A DNA stretch of 64,000 bases from Byssothecium circinans (GCA_010015675.1 ML976993.1:926828-990827), one strand, 5' to 3'. Counted from the first letter of the stretch, positions 53,051 through 63,852 are shown. Numbers and translations: made by a program. The notes: generated by a model from the sequence alone, not told the origin.

Positions 53051-53363
53051 TTTGATCCTCATGGTGGGGGGTTAGCGCGTGGAAGAGGGACGGACGGGCG
53101 AGGAGCTGGAGGTGGAGAGCTGGGGCAGGCGGGGTATCTTGATTGTGGCTCGTGCGCACGCGTCATGGGTGGATGAGGGTTTGCGAATACTAATCAAGGG
53201 GACGGCACATGGAAGCAGCCGCGGTAGTGCTGGGACCAGAGCGTTTGGATGACTAGGGAATTGTTGCACCGCGTCATGGAGCGAGACGCCGACTGACCAG
53301 CAGGCTCAAAACTTCGGTACCTACCCTCCGATACTAAGAGCCTCACTTTGCATCGGCTGTCCC
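53051..53363. promoter_or_regulatory. Divergent promoter, orphan / SRPK-like kinase
   Basis: 313 bp between two opposed start codons inside the biotin cluster. No specific site recognised. Confidence 0.35.
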
Positions 53364-54927
53364 ATGTTTTTTAGAGCATGTTCGTGTCTCCGACGCTCTC
53401 CTCGAAGACTATTCCATCGCCTAGTATTCTCCCACTTCGCTAAACTCTCCACATCTCCCCCACGCCGACAGAGGCAGTATGTATGCAGTGGTGTTGAGGC
53501 TGAAGACCCGCACGATTACGTTCGAGGAGTCTATTTTCCAGTAGAACTCGGCAACGTATTCAATAATGGCCGATATCTGGTTCTCCACAAGCTCGGGTGG
53601 GGTGGATATGCGACTGTCTGGCTGGCCAGGGATACTTTGTGCGTGTCCTGCGATCTCACCTTCTAGAGTCTATGAATACTAATGACAATCCTAATCATGA
53701 TAGGAACAATACCAATGTCGCGCTGAAGTTTATCCGTAAGAGTATCAATACTCACGAACCTGCGATCATGCGGCATCTCCGCGACTCCCCCATCGCTCAT
53801 GCCAACATCGCACACCCAGGACGTAAGCATGTCGTACAACTCCTCGACGACTTTGATGTTAGTGCGTCACATACGTGTCTGGTTCTAGACGTTATGGGAA
53901 AGAGCATATCATCTCGCGCTGAAGGATTTACTGGAGGCCGTCTGCCCGGGCACATTGCTAAAGAAGTAACATATCAGGTGGCCTTGGGATTGGACTACCT
54001 CTGGCAATGTCGTGTGGCACATGGAGGTAAGCATCTGTGTTCTACTCGCAAATTTGTTCTGCTAATGATCAACCTAATCGCAGATCTTCATGGAGGAAAC
54101 GTTCTTTTCGCGGCTCCCACAATATCCACGCTATCGGAAGAGCGCCTTAGATCCTATCTTGGAGAGCCAGAATTGGGCGCGGTGCAACAACTAAATGGAG
54201 ATCCAGTATCCGAGCTTTCGGTACCTCCTTACCTAGTTGGACTGAGGGCGTTTCGGGGTTCCAATACGGAGATCAAAATTGTAGACTTGGGAGCTGGTAA
54301 GAGAAGTATTCAGGTAATGAGAAGCATCTGAGATACAGCTAACATGCGAAGCATTTTTCCATCATACTCGACCCAGGAAACTCCACACCCCATGGCATAT
54401 GAGGGCGCCAGAAGCCCTATTCGATCGGCCGTTGAGTCCATCCGTGGACATGTGGAGCATGGGTTGCGTGGTACGCATTGTGCATCTATATCCAACTAGT
54501 CTATATAGCTAATGAATCGCAGTTATTCGAAACCGTAACAGGCAGATCTTTCATCAGCGCCATGTTCACGGACCGGTTCAGCACAATAGAAGAAATCAAA
54601 TCTTATATCGGCACTCCCCCAGCACATTGGATAAAACAATTAGATGATACTGCACGAAAACGCATCGTCGAAGGGGGTCTCAAGAGCATGGATCTGGACA
54701 GATATCTCCGGCTCGCGTATGATCAGGACGAGGCCGCGTTGATTGAAGAGGATGAAGATGATTACCCGATCGAGGAGTATGAGAAGGCAGAGCACGAGTT
54801 TACGGATAAGGAGTTGGAGGCTTTGAGTGGTACGCTTTCTGGCCTGCTGAGGTATGAGCCGGCCTTGAGGAATATCCCGGAGGGCTTATTGCGCAGTCCG
54901 TGGTTTAAGGAGTTGAACAGACAATGA
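53364..54927 (+). CDS. SRPK-like Ser/Thr protein kinase
   Basis: Five exons (53364-53638, 53704-54026, 54084-54296, 54352-54470, 54523-54927) give 444 residues. The N-terminus (MFFRACSCLRRSPRRLFHRL) is basic and could be a mitochondrial presequence. The kinase domain starts at YLVLHKLGWGGYATVWLARD (Gly-rich loop), with VALKFI as the ATP-binding Lys. Then come HVVQLLDDFD, TCLVLDVMGKS, LDYLWQCRVAHG joined by splicing to DLHGGNVLF (HGD catalytic loop), VDLGA (DLG in place of DFG), MRAPEALFDRP and SVDMWSMGCVLFE. These are the usual SR-protein-kinase-family features of the expanded fungal group. It lies between BIO2 and the KAPA synthase, with no known link to biotin. Confidence 0.88.
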
Positions 54928-55051
54928 TTTTGCGGTAGCGAATTGAGGTGACTACTCAAGAAAATGTCCTGGAATACATGTTTCCCCTGAACTCGTTTCG
55001 TATGTGGTGGGGAGAATTATAGAACAGTAGGACCTTCCACTTGTGAGCTAG

Positions 55052-56405
55052 CTATAACCGCGCCTGGAATTTCCCGTCTCGTTTCAATCCGCCAGGGTCG
55101 GCCGTAACGGTCTGTGACACCTCTGAACTCCACTCTTCCATGGCCCGAACTAATCCTTCAATATCTTCCACCGTATTCCCCGCATGCAGACAAACCCGTA
55201 CCCTTGAGGTGCCCTCTGGTACAGTTGGTGGTACAACAGCTCTCACCATCATGCCCCTCTCTTGTAGAAACTTGGCTAGCGCTTTCGGCTCATCCAATTG
55301 AATGGAGAAGATTGGGCTTTGTGGGCACTCTGTCGGTAATCGCAAAACTGCCTTGAACGCGGGTGTTTCCACAGCCTGCAACCGGCCGAACAGGTCACGT
55401 ATCAGAAATTGGAGGGTGGTGGCTAATTTCTCCGTCTTGCCGGCTTGGAGGAACGAGTACGAGGTTCGGATTGCGGAGAGAGATGGGTAGGACATGAATG
55501 TTGTGTAGATTAGGGGACGGGCGTAGTTGATTAGGTAGTGGCGTAGGATAGGAGATCCGAGGATAATGGCTATAGAATGTCAACAGATGAGCTGTGAACT
55601 TCAGAGAAGGGAAATCCTTACCGCCATTGCAAGCCAGTGCCTTCCCAAAGGTATGTAGTCTTGCAAAGATACGGTTCTCGAGACCTAGCTGTGAGACTAG
55701 ACCTCGGCCTTGCGGTCCTAGGACACCTGTAGCGTGGGCTTCGTCCACGACGATGTAGCCTGTTCCTTTGGGCAGGGTTCTCTCCACAGTTTCGACGATG
55801 GAGAGGAGTGGTGCCAGGTCGCCGTCCATGCTGTATACTGCTTCAACAGCAACGAAGACATGACTTTGTCCAGTTTTTAGTCTTTCACCAAGGCTTTTCT
55901 CCTCCAACAACTTATTCAGTACGCTCTTCAGGTCCCATACGCAATTGTGCTTGAACGGAATAGTCTGTGCTGCTCTCGACAACTTCATCCCATCATGCAC
56001 ACTTGCATGGATCAACTCATCATAAACAACGACATCTCCCTTCTGCGACACACAGGCAAAGAACCCTGCATTGGCGTCAAAGCCCGAATTGAAAAGCAGT
56101 CCTGACTTCGCTCCATGGAACTCGGCGATCGCTTTCTCCAGATTCTCCGCATACGATGAATTTCCGTCCAGAAGTCGTGACCCTCCACTTCCGATTGGCA
56201 AGCTGAATTTTTGAAGTTCTTCGAAATATGCAGTCTTCAGTGACGCATTGGTCGATAAAGAGAGGAAATCGTTGGATGAAAAGTCGACTTTGTGGGAATT
56301 GAGCGTCAGGTTTCTCAGCGTGGAATTGGCGCGCCGACGGTCGAGAAGATCGTGTAGTTTCCCCTCCAGTGGATTCTGAATTCCCAATTCCTTCATCTTC
56401 TGCAT
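55052..56405 (-). CDS. bioF: 8-amino-7-oxononanoate (KAPA) synthase, peroxisomal type
   Basis: PLP enzyme that condenses pimeloyl-CoA with alanine, the first committed biotin step. Two exons (55622-56405, 55052-55569) give 433 residues. Alpha-oxoamine-synthase motifs: VDFSSNDFLSLS, LPIGSGGSRLLDGNS, GLLFNSGFDANAGFF, DELIHASVHDGMKLSRA, VEAVYSMDGDLAP, VVDEAHATGVLGPQG, and HTFGKALACNG, where the Lys is the PLP Schiff base; then RPLIYTTFMSYPS. The last three residues are ARL, a PTS1-like signal. This agrees with published work placing the fungal enzyme in peroxisomes. It is divergent from the bioDA gene. Confidence 0.94.
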
Positions 56406-56809
56406 CGATTGATAAAGATCCGATGGCGGAGATCCGGGGGAGTGGGGGAACTGTAGTGGCAGGGGTTCGGTTAGATGTGGAGGAAGTGGTTTAGCGTATT
56501 CAACAGACGAGACGGTACCGCGGGCCAGCCGACGTTAGAAGACCCGATTTTGCAATAGAAATCACACCTCCGCATATTCGTCGACGAGACAAAGCTGTCC
56601 GTCGTGGACAATTGTCATCACTGCTGTTCATCAGCGTCGTCGCCGCTGCTTGCACCCCTGTCGTGCCTTCAGGAACAGGAAACACGTCGTCCTGAACTCG
56701 GCTAGCGTTCCCGTCTCACCCCGCACCTCCCGATCCATCGCCGAATTCCCCGCATCTTCTCTGCTTACCATCCCATGTCATCGGTTCTTCATTGAGGACT
56801 GTCTTCTTC
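56406..56809. promoter_or_regulatory. Bidirectional promoter of bioF and bioDA
   Basis: 404 bp between the opposed starts of the two biotin genes. This is the likely shared control region of the pathway. No factor site was assigned. Confidence 0.5.
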
Positions 56810-59416
56810 ATGTCGCGAATTCCTGCGGCGCTGTGGCAGAACCTCATTGCGGTTCAAGTCTATGGCGCTAACACTGGGGTCGGCAAAACTGTCTTCTCGA
56901 CTTTGTTGGGTGCGCACTTTTTGAAGAGGTCGGGGAAGACGAAATGGAATTTGCATTATGTTAAGCCGGTTTCCACAGGACCGGCAGATGAGGCGGATGA
57001 TAGGTAAGTTGGTGTTGACTTTGGGATGGTGGGTGTGGTTGAAAAAGTCGGCTGTTAGGATTTGGAATGGAATTGGGCTGATGCACAAACAGTTATGTGT
57101 CAAAGTACACTGGAGCAAAAGTCGATACTTTGTTTCAATTCAAGGAAGCTGTGAGCCCGCATGTTGCAGCAAGAGGCGCTGCAGCTATCGTAAGTGCAGC
57201 CATCAAGTACGGTGCTTTCGGAATAAGAGTTGACATGCAATCAGCCCAGCGATGACACTATTGTCAAGAGTGTCTACACTAAACTCAGAGACCATGCAGC
57301 GCTTCAGTATATGCGCAACGATATGATGGGATTCGCCATCATTGAAACCGCTGGCGGTGTGTTGAGCCCCGGTCCTTCCGGCGTGCCACAAGCAGACTTA
57401 TTCCGACCTCTACGAATGCCGGCCGTTCTCGTTGGCGATCATCGACTTGGTGGCATTGCATCGACCATATCGGCAGCTGAATCTTTGATCTTGCGAGGTT
57501 ACGATATTGACGCTGTGGTGTGCTTCGACGACCAAGGAAAGTACGAAAACTCGGCTTATCTACGCAAGTACTTTGAAGACAGAGATATCGCGGCCTTTGA
57601 GCTGCCTTGGATTCCGAATTTGAGGGAATGCAGCGAGGCTCAAGAAGCTCAAAGGATGCGCGCATACTACACCAAGGAAAGCGGCGAAAGTACTCTTTAC
57701 CGCGTCGCCGGTCGCATCATTGATCAGCACGTTAGCCGTTTGACCAACATCAACAGCATGGCGAGTCGGACCAAGAACTTGATATGGCATCCCTTTACAC
57801 AGCACAAGGGAATCGAGAAAGCCGACGACATACTTGTATTCGATTCAGCATATGGTGATTACTTCCAAACAAAGCATAGGCCCCGCTCATTGATAGGCGA
57901 GAAGAAGGTGGAACTCCCCATTTTCTATCCCGCTTTTGACGGCTCTGCTTCCTGGTGGACACAGGGCCTTGGTCATGGAAACCCTAAACTTTCCCTGGCT
58001 GCAGCTTATGCTGCAGGCCGATACGGACATATCATGTTTGCCGGGGCTACTCATGAACCCGCCATCACGCTCGCCGAAAGGCTTTTGGAAGGTCTTCAAA
58101 ATCCACGCTTGGCAAAGTGCTTTTACACTGACGACGGGAGCACGGCTGCTGAAGTGGGCATCAAGATGGCTCTGCGAGCATCGTGCAAGCGCTATGATTG
58201 GGACGGCTCCTCTGAAGACATTAGCATTCTGGGATTGAAAGGAAGCTACCATGGTGATACCATTGGCGCGATGGATGCTTCAGAACCATGCGTCTACAAT
58301 AAGAAAGTTGACTGGTACCGCGGGCGAGGTTATTGGTTCGACTTTCCTACTGTCAAGATGCGAGAGGGTAAATGGCTTGTTGAACCGCCTGCCTGGATGG
58401 AAAATGTTCTTGGTTCGACAGAGTATTTCGACTCCTTGGATGATGTGTTCGACTTTGAGCGGAGAAACGCGGCACCCATCTACGAAAACTATATCACAGG
58501 TATTTTGGACAACCTCATTAAAGAGCAAAGCCGGAAATTTGGTGCGCTTGTCATGGAACCGATCATCCTGGGCGCGGGTGGAATGATCTTTGTTGATCCG
58601 GTATTCCAGCGAACGCTGGTGGAGGTCGTGCGCAAGTACTCCTTCGGAGAACATGCAGCACTGCCAGGTGATTCAAACACTTGGACTGGTTTACCCGTTT
58701 TGTTCGACGAAGTGTTCACCGGGTTGTATCGGCTTGGCCGTTTCAGCTCCTCATCCTTCCTCCAAACGTATCCCGACATTTCCATCCACGCTAAACTACT
58801 CACCGGTGGTCTCCTACCTCTTAGTGTAACCCTCGCTTCCCAGAGCATCTTCGACGCCTTCCTCGGCGATGAGAAAGCCGATGCTCTCCTTCACGGTCAT
58901 AGCTATACTGCTCACCCCATCGGATGCCACGTAGCAAACACAAGTCTGCAGACCATGAAAGAGTTGACTACAAGCTACGCATGGAAAAGCTACAGCAGAG
59001 ACTGGCAGAGTGGGACCGAGAAGCGGTGGACCCTGAAGCCGCGAGAACCAGATCAGAGTTGTATTTGGAGCATGTGGAGTAAGAAGACGGTGACTGAGCT
59101 CTCTCACCATGAGCGTGTGGACCATGTCATTGCTATCGGCTCAGTCCTTGCGGTATCGTTGAAGGATGATGCAAGTTCGGGTATGTCGCTACCATAGGCC
59201 GTCTCCCCAAATTGACAGGCTAACAGGCGCACAGGATACACATCAACAGCCGCCATTGGTCTCCGCGACGCCCTGATCAACGAGCCGTCGTCAGCACACG
59301 TCTACATACACTCTCGCGTTCTGGGCAATGTGATCTATCTCATGGCAAGCATGACTTCGGCACCTGCTCATTTAGCAACGGTTGAAGATGCGCTATTGCA
59401 GAAATTGAAGTCGTAG
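56810..59416 (+). CDS. bioDA: Bifunctional dethiobiotin synthetase / DAPA aminotransferase
   Basis: Fusion of BioD and BioA (BIO3-BIO1 type), which converts KAPA to DAPA and then to dethiobiotin. Four exons (56810-57003, 57093-57189, 57245-59180, 59235-59416) give 802 residues. The N-terminal BioD domain has the P-loop YGANTGVGKTVFSTLLGAHF, HYVKPVSTGP, IIETAGGVLSPGPSG and VLVGDHRLGGIASTISA. The C-terminal BioA (class III aminotransferase) domain starts near residue 260 with LIWHPFTQHK. It shows WWTQGLGHGNPKLSLAAAYA, FYTDDGSTAAEVGIKMALRA, GSYHGDTIGAMDAS, VLFDEVFTGLYRLGR, the PLP Lys in KLLTGGLLPLSVTLAS, and HSYTAHPIGCHVA. The end is VYIHSRVLGNVIYLMASMTS. Both active sites look intact. Confidence 0.96.
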
Positions 59417-60061
59417 AATGGATTTTGGATTAGCTACACTGATTGGGCGAATGCGAGACAGAGGCCGTCAAAGGAGGAAGGATTGATGTTGGTATCAAAA
59501 GACCTCTAGCGAAAAGGGAGAGTGGGACAGGACTAGGGAGCAGGAAGACGATGCCGAATTGGACAGGGAGAGGGAGGTGAGGGCAAGATGATAGTACAGA
59601 TATAGGAGTGTTTGTGTGGAAAATGCTTTGGTGTGTATGTCCAAAGTGCATATGCTTAGTTCTCACACGTCTCAACTGAACACAAGCATTTATGATCGTA
59701 TCGAAAGACAGTATTTGTTTTTTTTAGCTTCGGCAGTTCCACACACGACATAAGCAGTAAAAATGCGCACTCCGCCACGTTCAAATGAGACATTAGTCGC
59801 ATTAAAAGCATAAGTTAGCTTGTGTCCCAAACATGACCCCACGCACCCAACCCCTCTCCTCTCCATCCCCACAAAAAGAAAAACTCCTACGTCCACCCAC
59901 TTTTCTCCTTCCTCTCCCCTCCAATGGAAAACCCACCCTTCTCCCTCCTCTCCTCTCCAACTGGAGTTGCGGCCATCGCGAGTGGATGGAGGGCCATGAG
60001 GGCCAAGTTTGAAGCGGTTATTACTAATATCTTGCTTCACACGGGATGAATCCTCTAGGCA

Positions 60062-60101
60062 TGTGCTTTTCACATGCTAGCTGTGCTTTTCACATACTCG
60101 C
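60062..60101. repeat. Two 20-nt direct repeats, first one hairpin-forming
   Basis: TGTGCTTTTCACATGCTAGC is followed at once by TGTGCTTTTCACATACTCGC (17 of 20 identical). With the preceding CA the first unit forms an inverted repeat CATGTG-CTTTT-CACATG (60060-60076), that is, two E-box-like CACATG sites facing each other. It lies about 50 bases upstream of a TATA box. Confidence 0.65.
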
Positions 60102-60123
60102 TTAGTTAAGGTCGCACAGAGCG

Positions 60124-60130
60124 TATAAAT
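60124..60130 (+). promoter_or_regulatory. TATA box (TATAAAT)
   Basis: TATAAAT, 50 nt upstream of the ATG at 60180, followed by a C/T-rich tract (CTTCCTTCTTCCTTCTTC). This is the standard layout of a strong ascomycete core promoter. Confidence 0.5.
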
Positions 60131-60179
60131 TTGAGCTCTTACCTATCTTCCTTCTTCCTTCTTCATCCACACTCTTATC

Positions 60180-60840
60180 ATGGCTTCCCAGTCCCCTTTC
60201 AAGATGAAGAATCCTTCGGCTATACTCATCCCCCATCCTGAGTATAGCTACTTCAATAACTGTAAATTGTTAACAGGTGGTAATTGTATATGTACAAAAA
60301 AGGTTACTATTTGGCCACTTCCTCCAGCAACTAAGGAAGAACTCCTAGATTTCTGGCAGAAGCTTAATAATATCTCTAAAGAATTTAACAACGACATTAA
60401 GTGGCTTAGGTAGATAGACCTAGTTATTACTAAGTTCCTTAAGGGTAAGGACTCTTACTACTACTATACAACGCGTTGCTAATCTACTAAATAGCTACAC
60501 CTAAGAAGACCGCATTTATTAAACGCAAGAGAGAGTAGATTAGGAAGCTAGTTACTAGCGTCTGTAATTTACCTACGCTACTATTTCCTCTTAACTCCTA
60601 TAAGTAGGTCTACCTTAACAACCTTGTAGCTTTCTTTAAGAGAAGCCCTACCTTAGCCCTTCCTAATCAATTGAAGGCGCTGCTCGCAGCTAGAAGGAAG
60701 AACACCTGTGGCTAGGAAACGGCAGAACTAGACCCAAAAATTGTTATTAGAATGTGTAGGTCACTTAGTTTGTTAGGCGGCGTGTGGGGAGTGCTAAAGT
60801 AGCGTCTTAAATATATCTTGGTTCTCAAAATAACTCACTC
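60180..60840 (+). pseudogene. Degenerate AT-rich gene or repeat relic
   Basis: An ATG at 60180 opens 77 codons (MASQSPFKMKNPSAILIPHP...) that end in TAG at 60411. Beyond this the sequence to about 60840 is packed with CTA, TAG, TTA and TAA triplets and has stops in every frame. The composition is sharply different from the flanking genes and resembles DNA after repeat-induced point mutation or long decay. The leading codons near the promoter look less damaged than the rest. I cannot identify the ancestral gene. A functional 77-residue protein cannot be excluded. Confidence 0.5.
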
Positions 60841-60851
60841 TTTAAAATAAC

Positions 60852-62009
60852 TCACACGCGGGTCGTGCACAAGGCGCGAGCACCCTCCTCTCCAACGGCA
60901 AACCCACCCTTCTCCGGCTTCCCACTCCCCGCCGCAGTAGCAGGCAACTCCACGGGATCCATATTCCAACCCGCCATCTCCCCCATGCCCTTCTCCGCGT
61001 GCATCTCATGCCTATACACCATGGGTCCATGCTGCTGCGCCGTTGACGTCGAGTCCCGAAACGCAACGTACGCATTATTCTGCTTCTGCTTTTTATTTTT
61101 CAGATACTTGCCCAGCCAGAATCCAAATGCCAGTAGGGCGAGGGCGGCGAGCGTGATGCCAATGCCTAGCCCTGCTTTGGCACCGGTGCTCATGCTAGAG
61201 CCTTTTTTGACTTCTTCGGCTTGGCCTTGTGTGCCTTTTACGCTGGAGGTTGTTGGTGATGCGGGGGCAGGGGAGGATGAGGGGAGAGTGATTGGTGTGG
61301 GTGTAGATGAGGTGGAAGAGGTGGAGGAAGCGTCTGAGAATTTCATGGCGAGGGTTTCGACGGGGAGGTCATCGCGGGTGCAGCAATCCGTGTTTTGGAA
61401 GCCGCAGCACCAGCGGCGGGACGAGTTCCCGGCGGTTTTGTCGCAGGGGGTTAGGTAGGATGTTTCTTTGTCCTGTGGGGGAGGAGGTTAGTGGAAGTTT
61501 TCTTTTTCGTTTGTTTTGATGGTGAATTGGCGTTTGGGGTCCGGTTGATGGAACTTGGATCCCCGTCGCTTTTGCGCATAAACCATTCCCCTTTCATCCC
61601 AACTCTGGTTTCAGAATCCTCAACGCGCCCTGTAACTTCTACAATGCGATGCGAGAGGAATTGCGCGATGACTTACCCCGCAAACATTCAAACAGCCCTC
61701 CCATCTCCCATTCCCACACTGCGGCTTCGTCCACGCCGGCTCCCCCGCTGTCTCCCCCTTCTTCAATCCCACTTGACACAGCCCATTTGGTGTGCATATA
61801 TCCGGCCCACGATCGGGTGTCCGATTTGATGCGCAGCAGATGCTGTTATATGGCGAAGTGATGTCGGTGGAACAGGGGACGTATTCGGGGTTCGTTTCTA
61901 CGGAGCCATTGGGACGGAAACATGTCGCTGATGTTGATAGCGAGAAGAAGGATAGGTATAGCGAGAGTACGGTGGGGAGGGAAAGGATTGCGCGCGGATG
62001 TTGCGGCAT
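60852..62009 (-). CDS. Cys-rich single-pass membrane protein (317 aa)
   Basis: Two exons (61677-62009, 60852-61472) give 317 residues. The start at 62009 (MPQHPRAILSLPTVLSLYLS) provides a signal peptide ending near TSA. The ectodomain (~25-155) has paired and single cysteines: ATCFRPNG, YVPCST, NSICCASN, DICTPNGLCQVG, PQCGNGRWEGCLNVCG, LTPCDK, RRWCCGF, TDCCTRDD. A Ser/Thr/Pro-rich stalk follows, then one membrane segment (AGLGIGITLAALALLAFGFWLG) with basic KNKKQK on the cytosolic side and a short tail. This is the common fungal layout of a Cys-rich surface receptor-like or cell-wall sensor-like protein. Ligand and function are unknown. Its upstream region holds a duplicated segment. Confidence 0.78.
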
Positions 62010-62219
62010 CGTGAGCTGCTGGGGGGAAAGGATGCGAAAACGAGTGTATTGCGCAGGGGAAGGATTTTGGGAGAAAGAAGAGGACAAGAGGAGAGAAAGA
62101 AGCGATGGAGTCGACGACAAGCCCTTAGCTCCAAGTCCAACGCCGAGAAAGTATGAGAAACGTGCAAGAGGGGAAGCTAGTACACGTTCTCGCGCGAGAG
62201 AAAGCTGAAAGCACACCTG

Positions 62220-62590
62220 CGTACTTGAGAAGGGCCGGGGTCTACAACAGTCCGGTAAATTCCTATCTCAAATCTATAAGAATGCTCATGCGTGCCGGTT
62301 AAAATACAAGAGGTGCTTACATAGGTACGGGGCTCCGCATCAGGGACCATGGGTTACCGGTAAGTGCTTAGTGCCCAGGTGCTGCGGAAATCTAAGTAGC
62401 AGGGCTAAAACCCGGAGTGCCCGCGTCTCAAGTACAGTGCACGTGAGCCGTTCATTTTGTTTCGTTGTATCGCCTTGAGGATCGAAAGAGGTAACAGTTC
62501 CAACGCTGAACTTTGCTGCGGTCGGACATTTATCGCGTGGGCATCGCGTGAGCGGCTAAAATTTATGCATGCGCTCAAAAAGTATAATAA
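62220..62590. repeat. Duplicated intergenic segment, copy 1
   Basis: Shares ordered blocks with 62853-63201: ACAACAGTCCGGTAA, CTATAAGAATGCT, ATCGCCTTGAGG, TTCCAACGCTGAACTTTG, GTCGGACATTTATCGCGTGG, GGCTAAAATTTA and GCTCAAAAAG. Identity is high in the right half and lower with gaps in the left half. It sits about 200 bp upstream of the Cys-rich membrane-protein gene. Confidence 0.75.
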
Positions 62591-62852
62591 CGAGTCTCTT
62601 CATTGGTGTGGAACATAACCAGCACATTCGGGACGCGCTCTGCATACGCGCTCAGCTGCAGCTAGTTCCCCCACACTGTTGTGTGCGGGTCTAAATGCTG
62701 TATGCTGCTCTGGATTCTGTCCGGAAATATCCACTCACCTTTGTTCCTGAACGTGCCATATCTGACTACAATATATGCCAACTGTCACCGGAATAGGTAG
62801 CCTGAAGCGGACTAGTACCCCTTGAGTCAATTCAATACCCCACCCGTTGCAT

Positions 62853-63201
62853 ACGTACTAGGAAAGACTGTGCCCTTACAACAGTCCGGTAAGTCCTTCA
62901 CAAACCTATAAGAATGCTTACTACAAGGGTCTTCTGGGTAATAACAAAAGGCACTCAGGCATAGTCCGGAGTACTAAAAAGAGTTCCTAAGCTACAGTAG
63001 GAGCGCTCCCGTATCAAGTACTAGTACGGATGCACGTGTACCTTGGTACTATTCATTTTCTTTCGTCCTATCGCCTTGAGGGGTAAAGAGGAAATAACAT
63101 TGGTAGAAATTTCCAACGCTGAACTTTGGTGCAGTCGGACATTTATCGCGTGGGCGTCGCAGGCTAAAATTTACGTATGAGCTCAAAAAGGATAAGTGCC
63201 G
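62853..63201. repeat. Duplicated intergenic segment, copy 2
   Basis: Second copy of the segment at 62220-62590, in the same orientation, offset by about 630 bp. No open frame is shared, and no terminal inverted repeats or target-site duplications were noticed. Confidence 0.75.
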
Positions 63202-63416
63202 GTGTTGGAGAGAGGATCTTGGGGAATCGGGATGTGGCGATTTCATCTCGCCCGAGTGCTGCAGGATACTAAGCGCGGCTATGTTCGCATTATATCAGCT
63301 TTAGAAGAAGAGAAAAAAGCCCAGGTTGATCTTGTATTTATTACCTACATAATAACATCTTTTACTATTTAAAAGGCTCCTAAGTAAGTGTTAAAGATTT
63401 AGAAATAAGGTAACAG

Positions 63417-63852
63417 TCATGTGTCCCTGTTCCTTATAACGTCCATAACATACTTGTCCAGAGGTTGTTCATCATACGGTTCTATCCACCCCATCTTGCG
63501 TAGCATCGGACACCGGGCCGCAAAGTCTCTCGCCAACCCATCCATGTTTTCCTCCAATATCAAATCCCCACGCAACTCGTACCCTTGGACCCGGAGTTCT
63601 TGCAACCGAGGAAAGAGTATAGATGGTGTGCTGCCTGCTGCTTTGTCCCGATTATAGTTTGCTAGTGTGTACCAACAAGGATCGCACGTTATCCATAGAC
63701 ATCTCAGTTGCGTGCAGTGCTGGCCCAATGCCTCCATGGCAACGTGTCTCGGAAAACATTCGTATGGCCTCGGATCACGAGCTCTCACGTTTGTGGAGTT
63801 TGGTGGGAGGAAGAGGAGATATAGCTCTTTCAGGTTGACGGCACCAGAGTTG
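63417..63852 (-). CDS. 3' exon of an F-box/LRR-like gene, 5' part missing or interrupted
   Basis: The frame encodes about 145 residues: VNLKELYLLFLPPNSTNV, YECFPRHVAMEALGQHCTQL, RCLWITCDPCWYTLANY, RLQELRVQGYELRGDLIL, DFAARCPMLRKMGWIEPYDE and the end DKYVMDVIRNRDT. The pattern of Leu, Cys and Arg in LRR-like units is typical of C-terminal parts of fungal F-box proteins. There is no ATG; a TGA lies just upstream in frame. A TAG acceptor (GATTGATAG|CAAC) suggests that this is a 3' exon. The upstream DNA to the window end is AT-rich with inverted repeats, so the 5' part is either beyond the window or was lost to an insertion. Confidence 0.55.

Larger units (their letters stand above)
59417..60179. 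other. Intergenic region with repeat-containing promoter
   Basis: 3' UTR of bioDA, then the region upstream of the relic at 60180. It contains a 20-nt direct repeat (60062-60101) with an internal hairpin, and a TATA box at 60124. Confidence 0.5.

Noticed and set aside
57245..59180. A frameshift or hidden intron near 58960-59080 in bioDA, where family similarity weakens
   Set aside because: The frame reads on with family-like IWSMWSKKTV and ERVDHVIAIGSVLAV after the variable stretch, so no break is needed.
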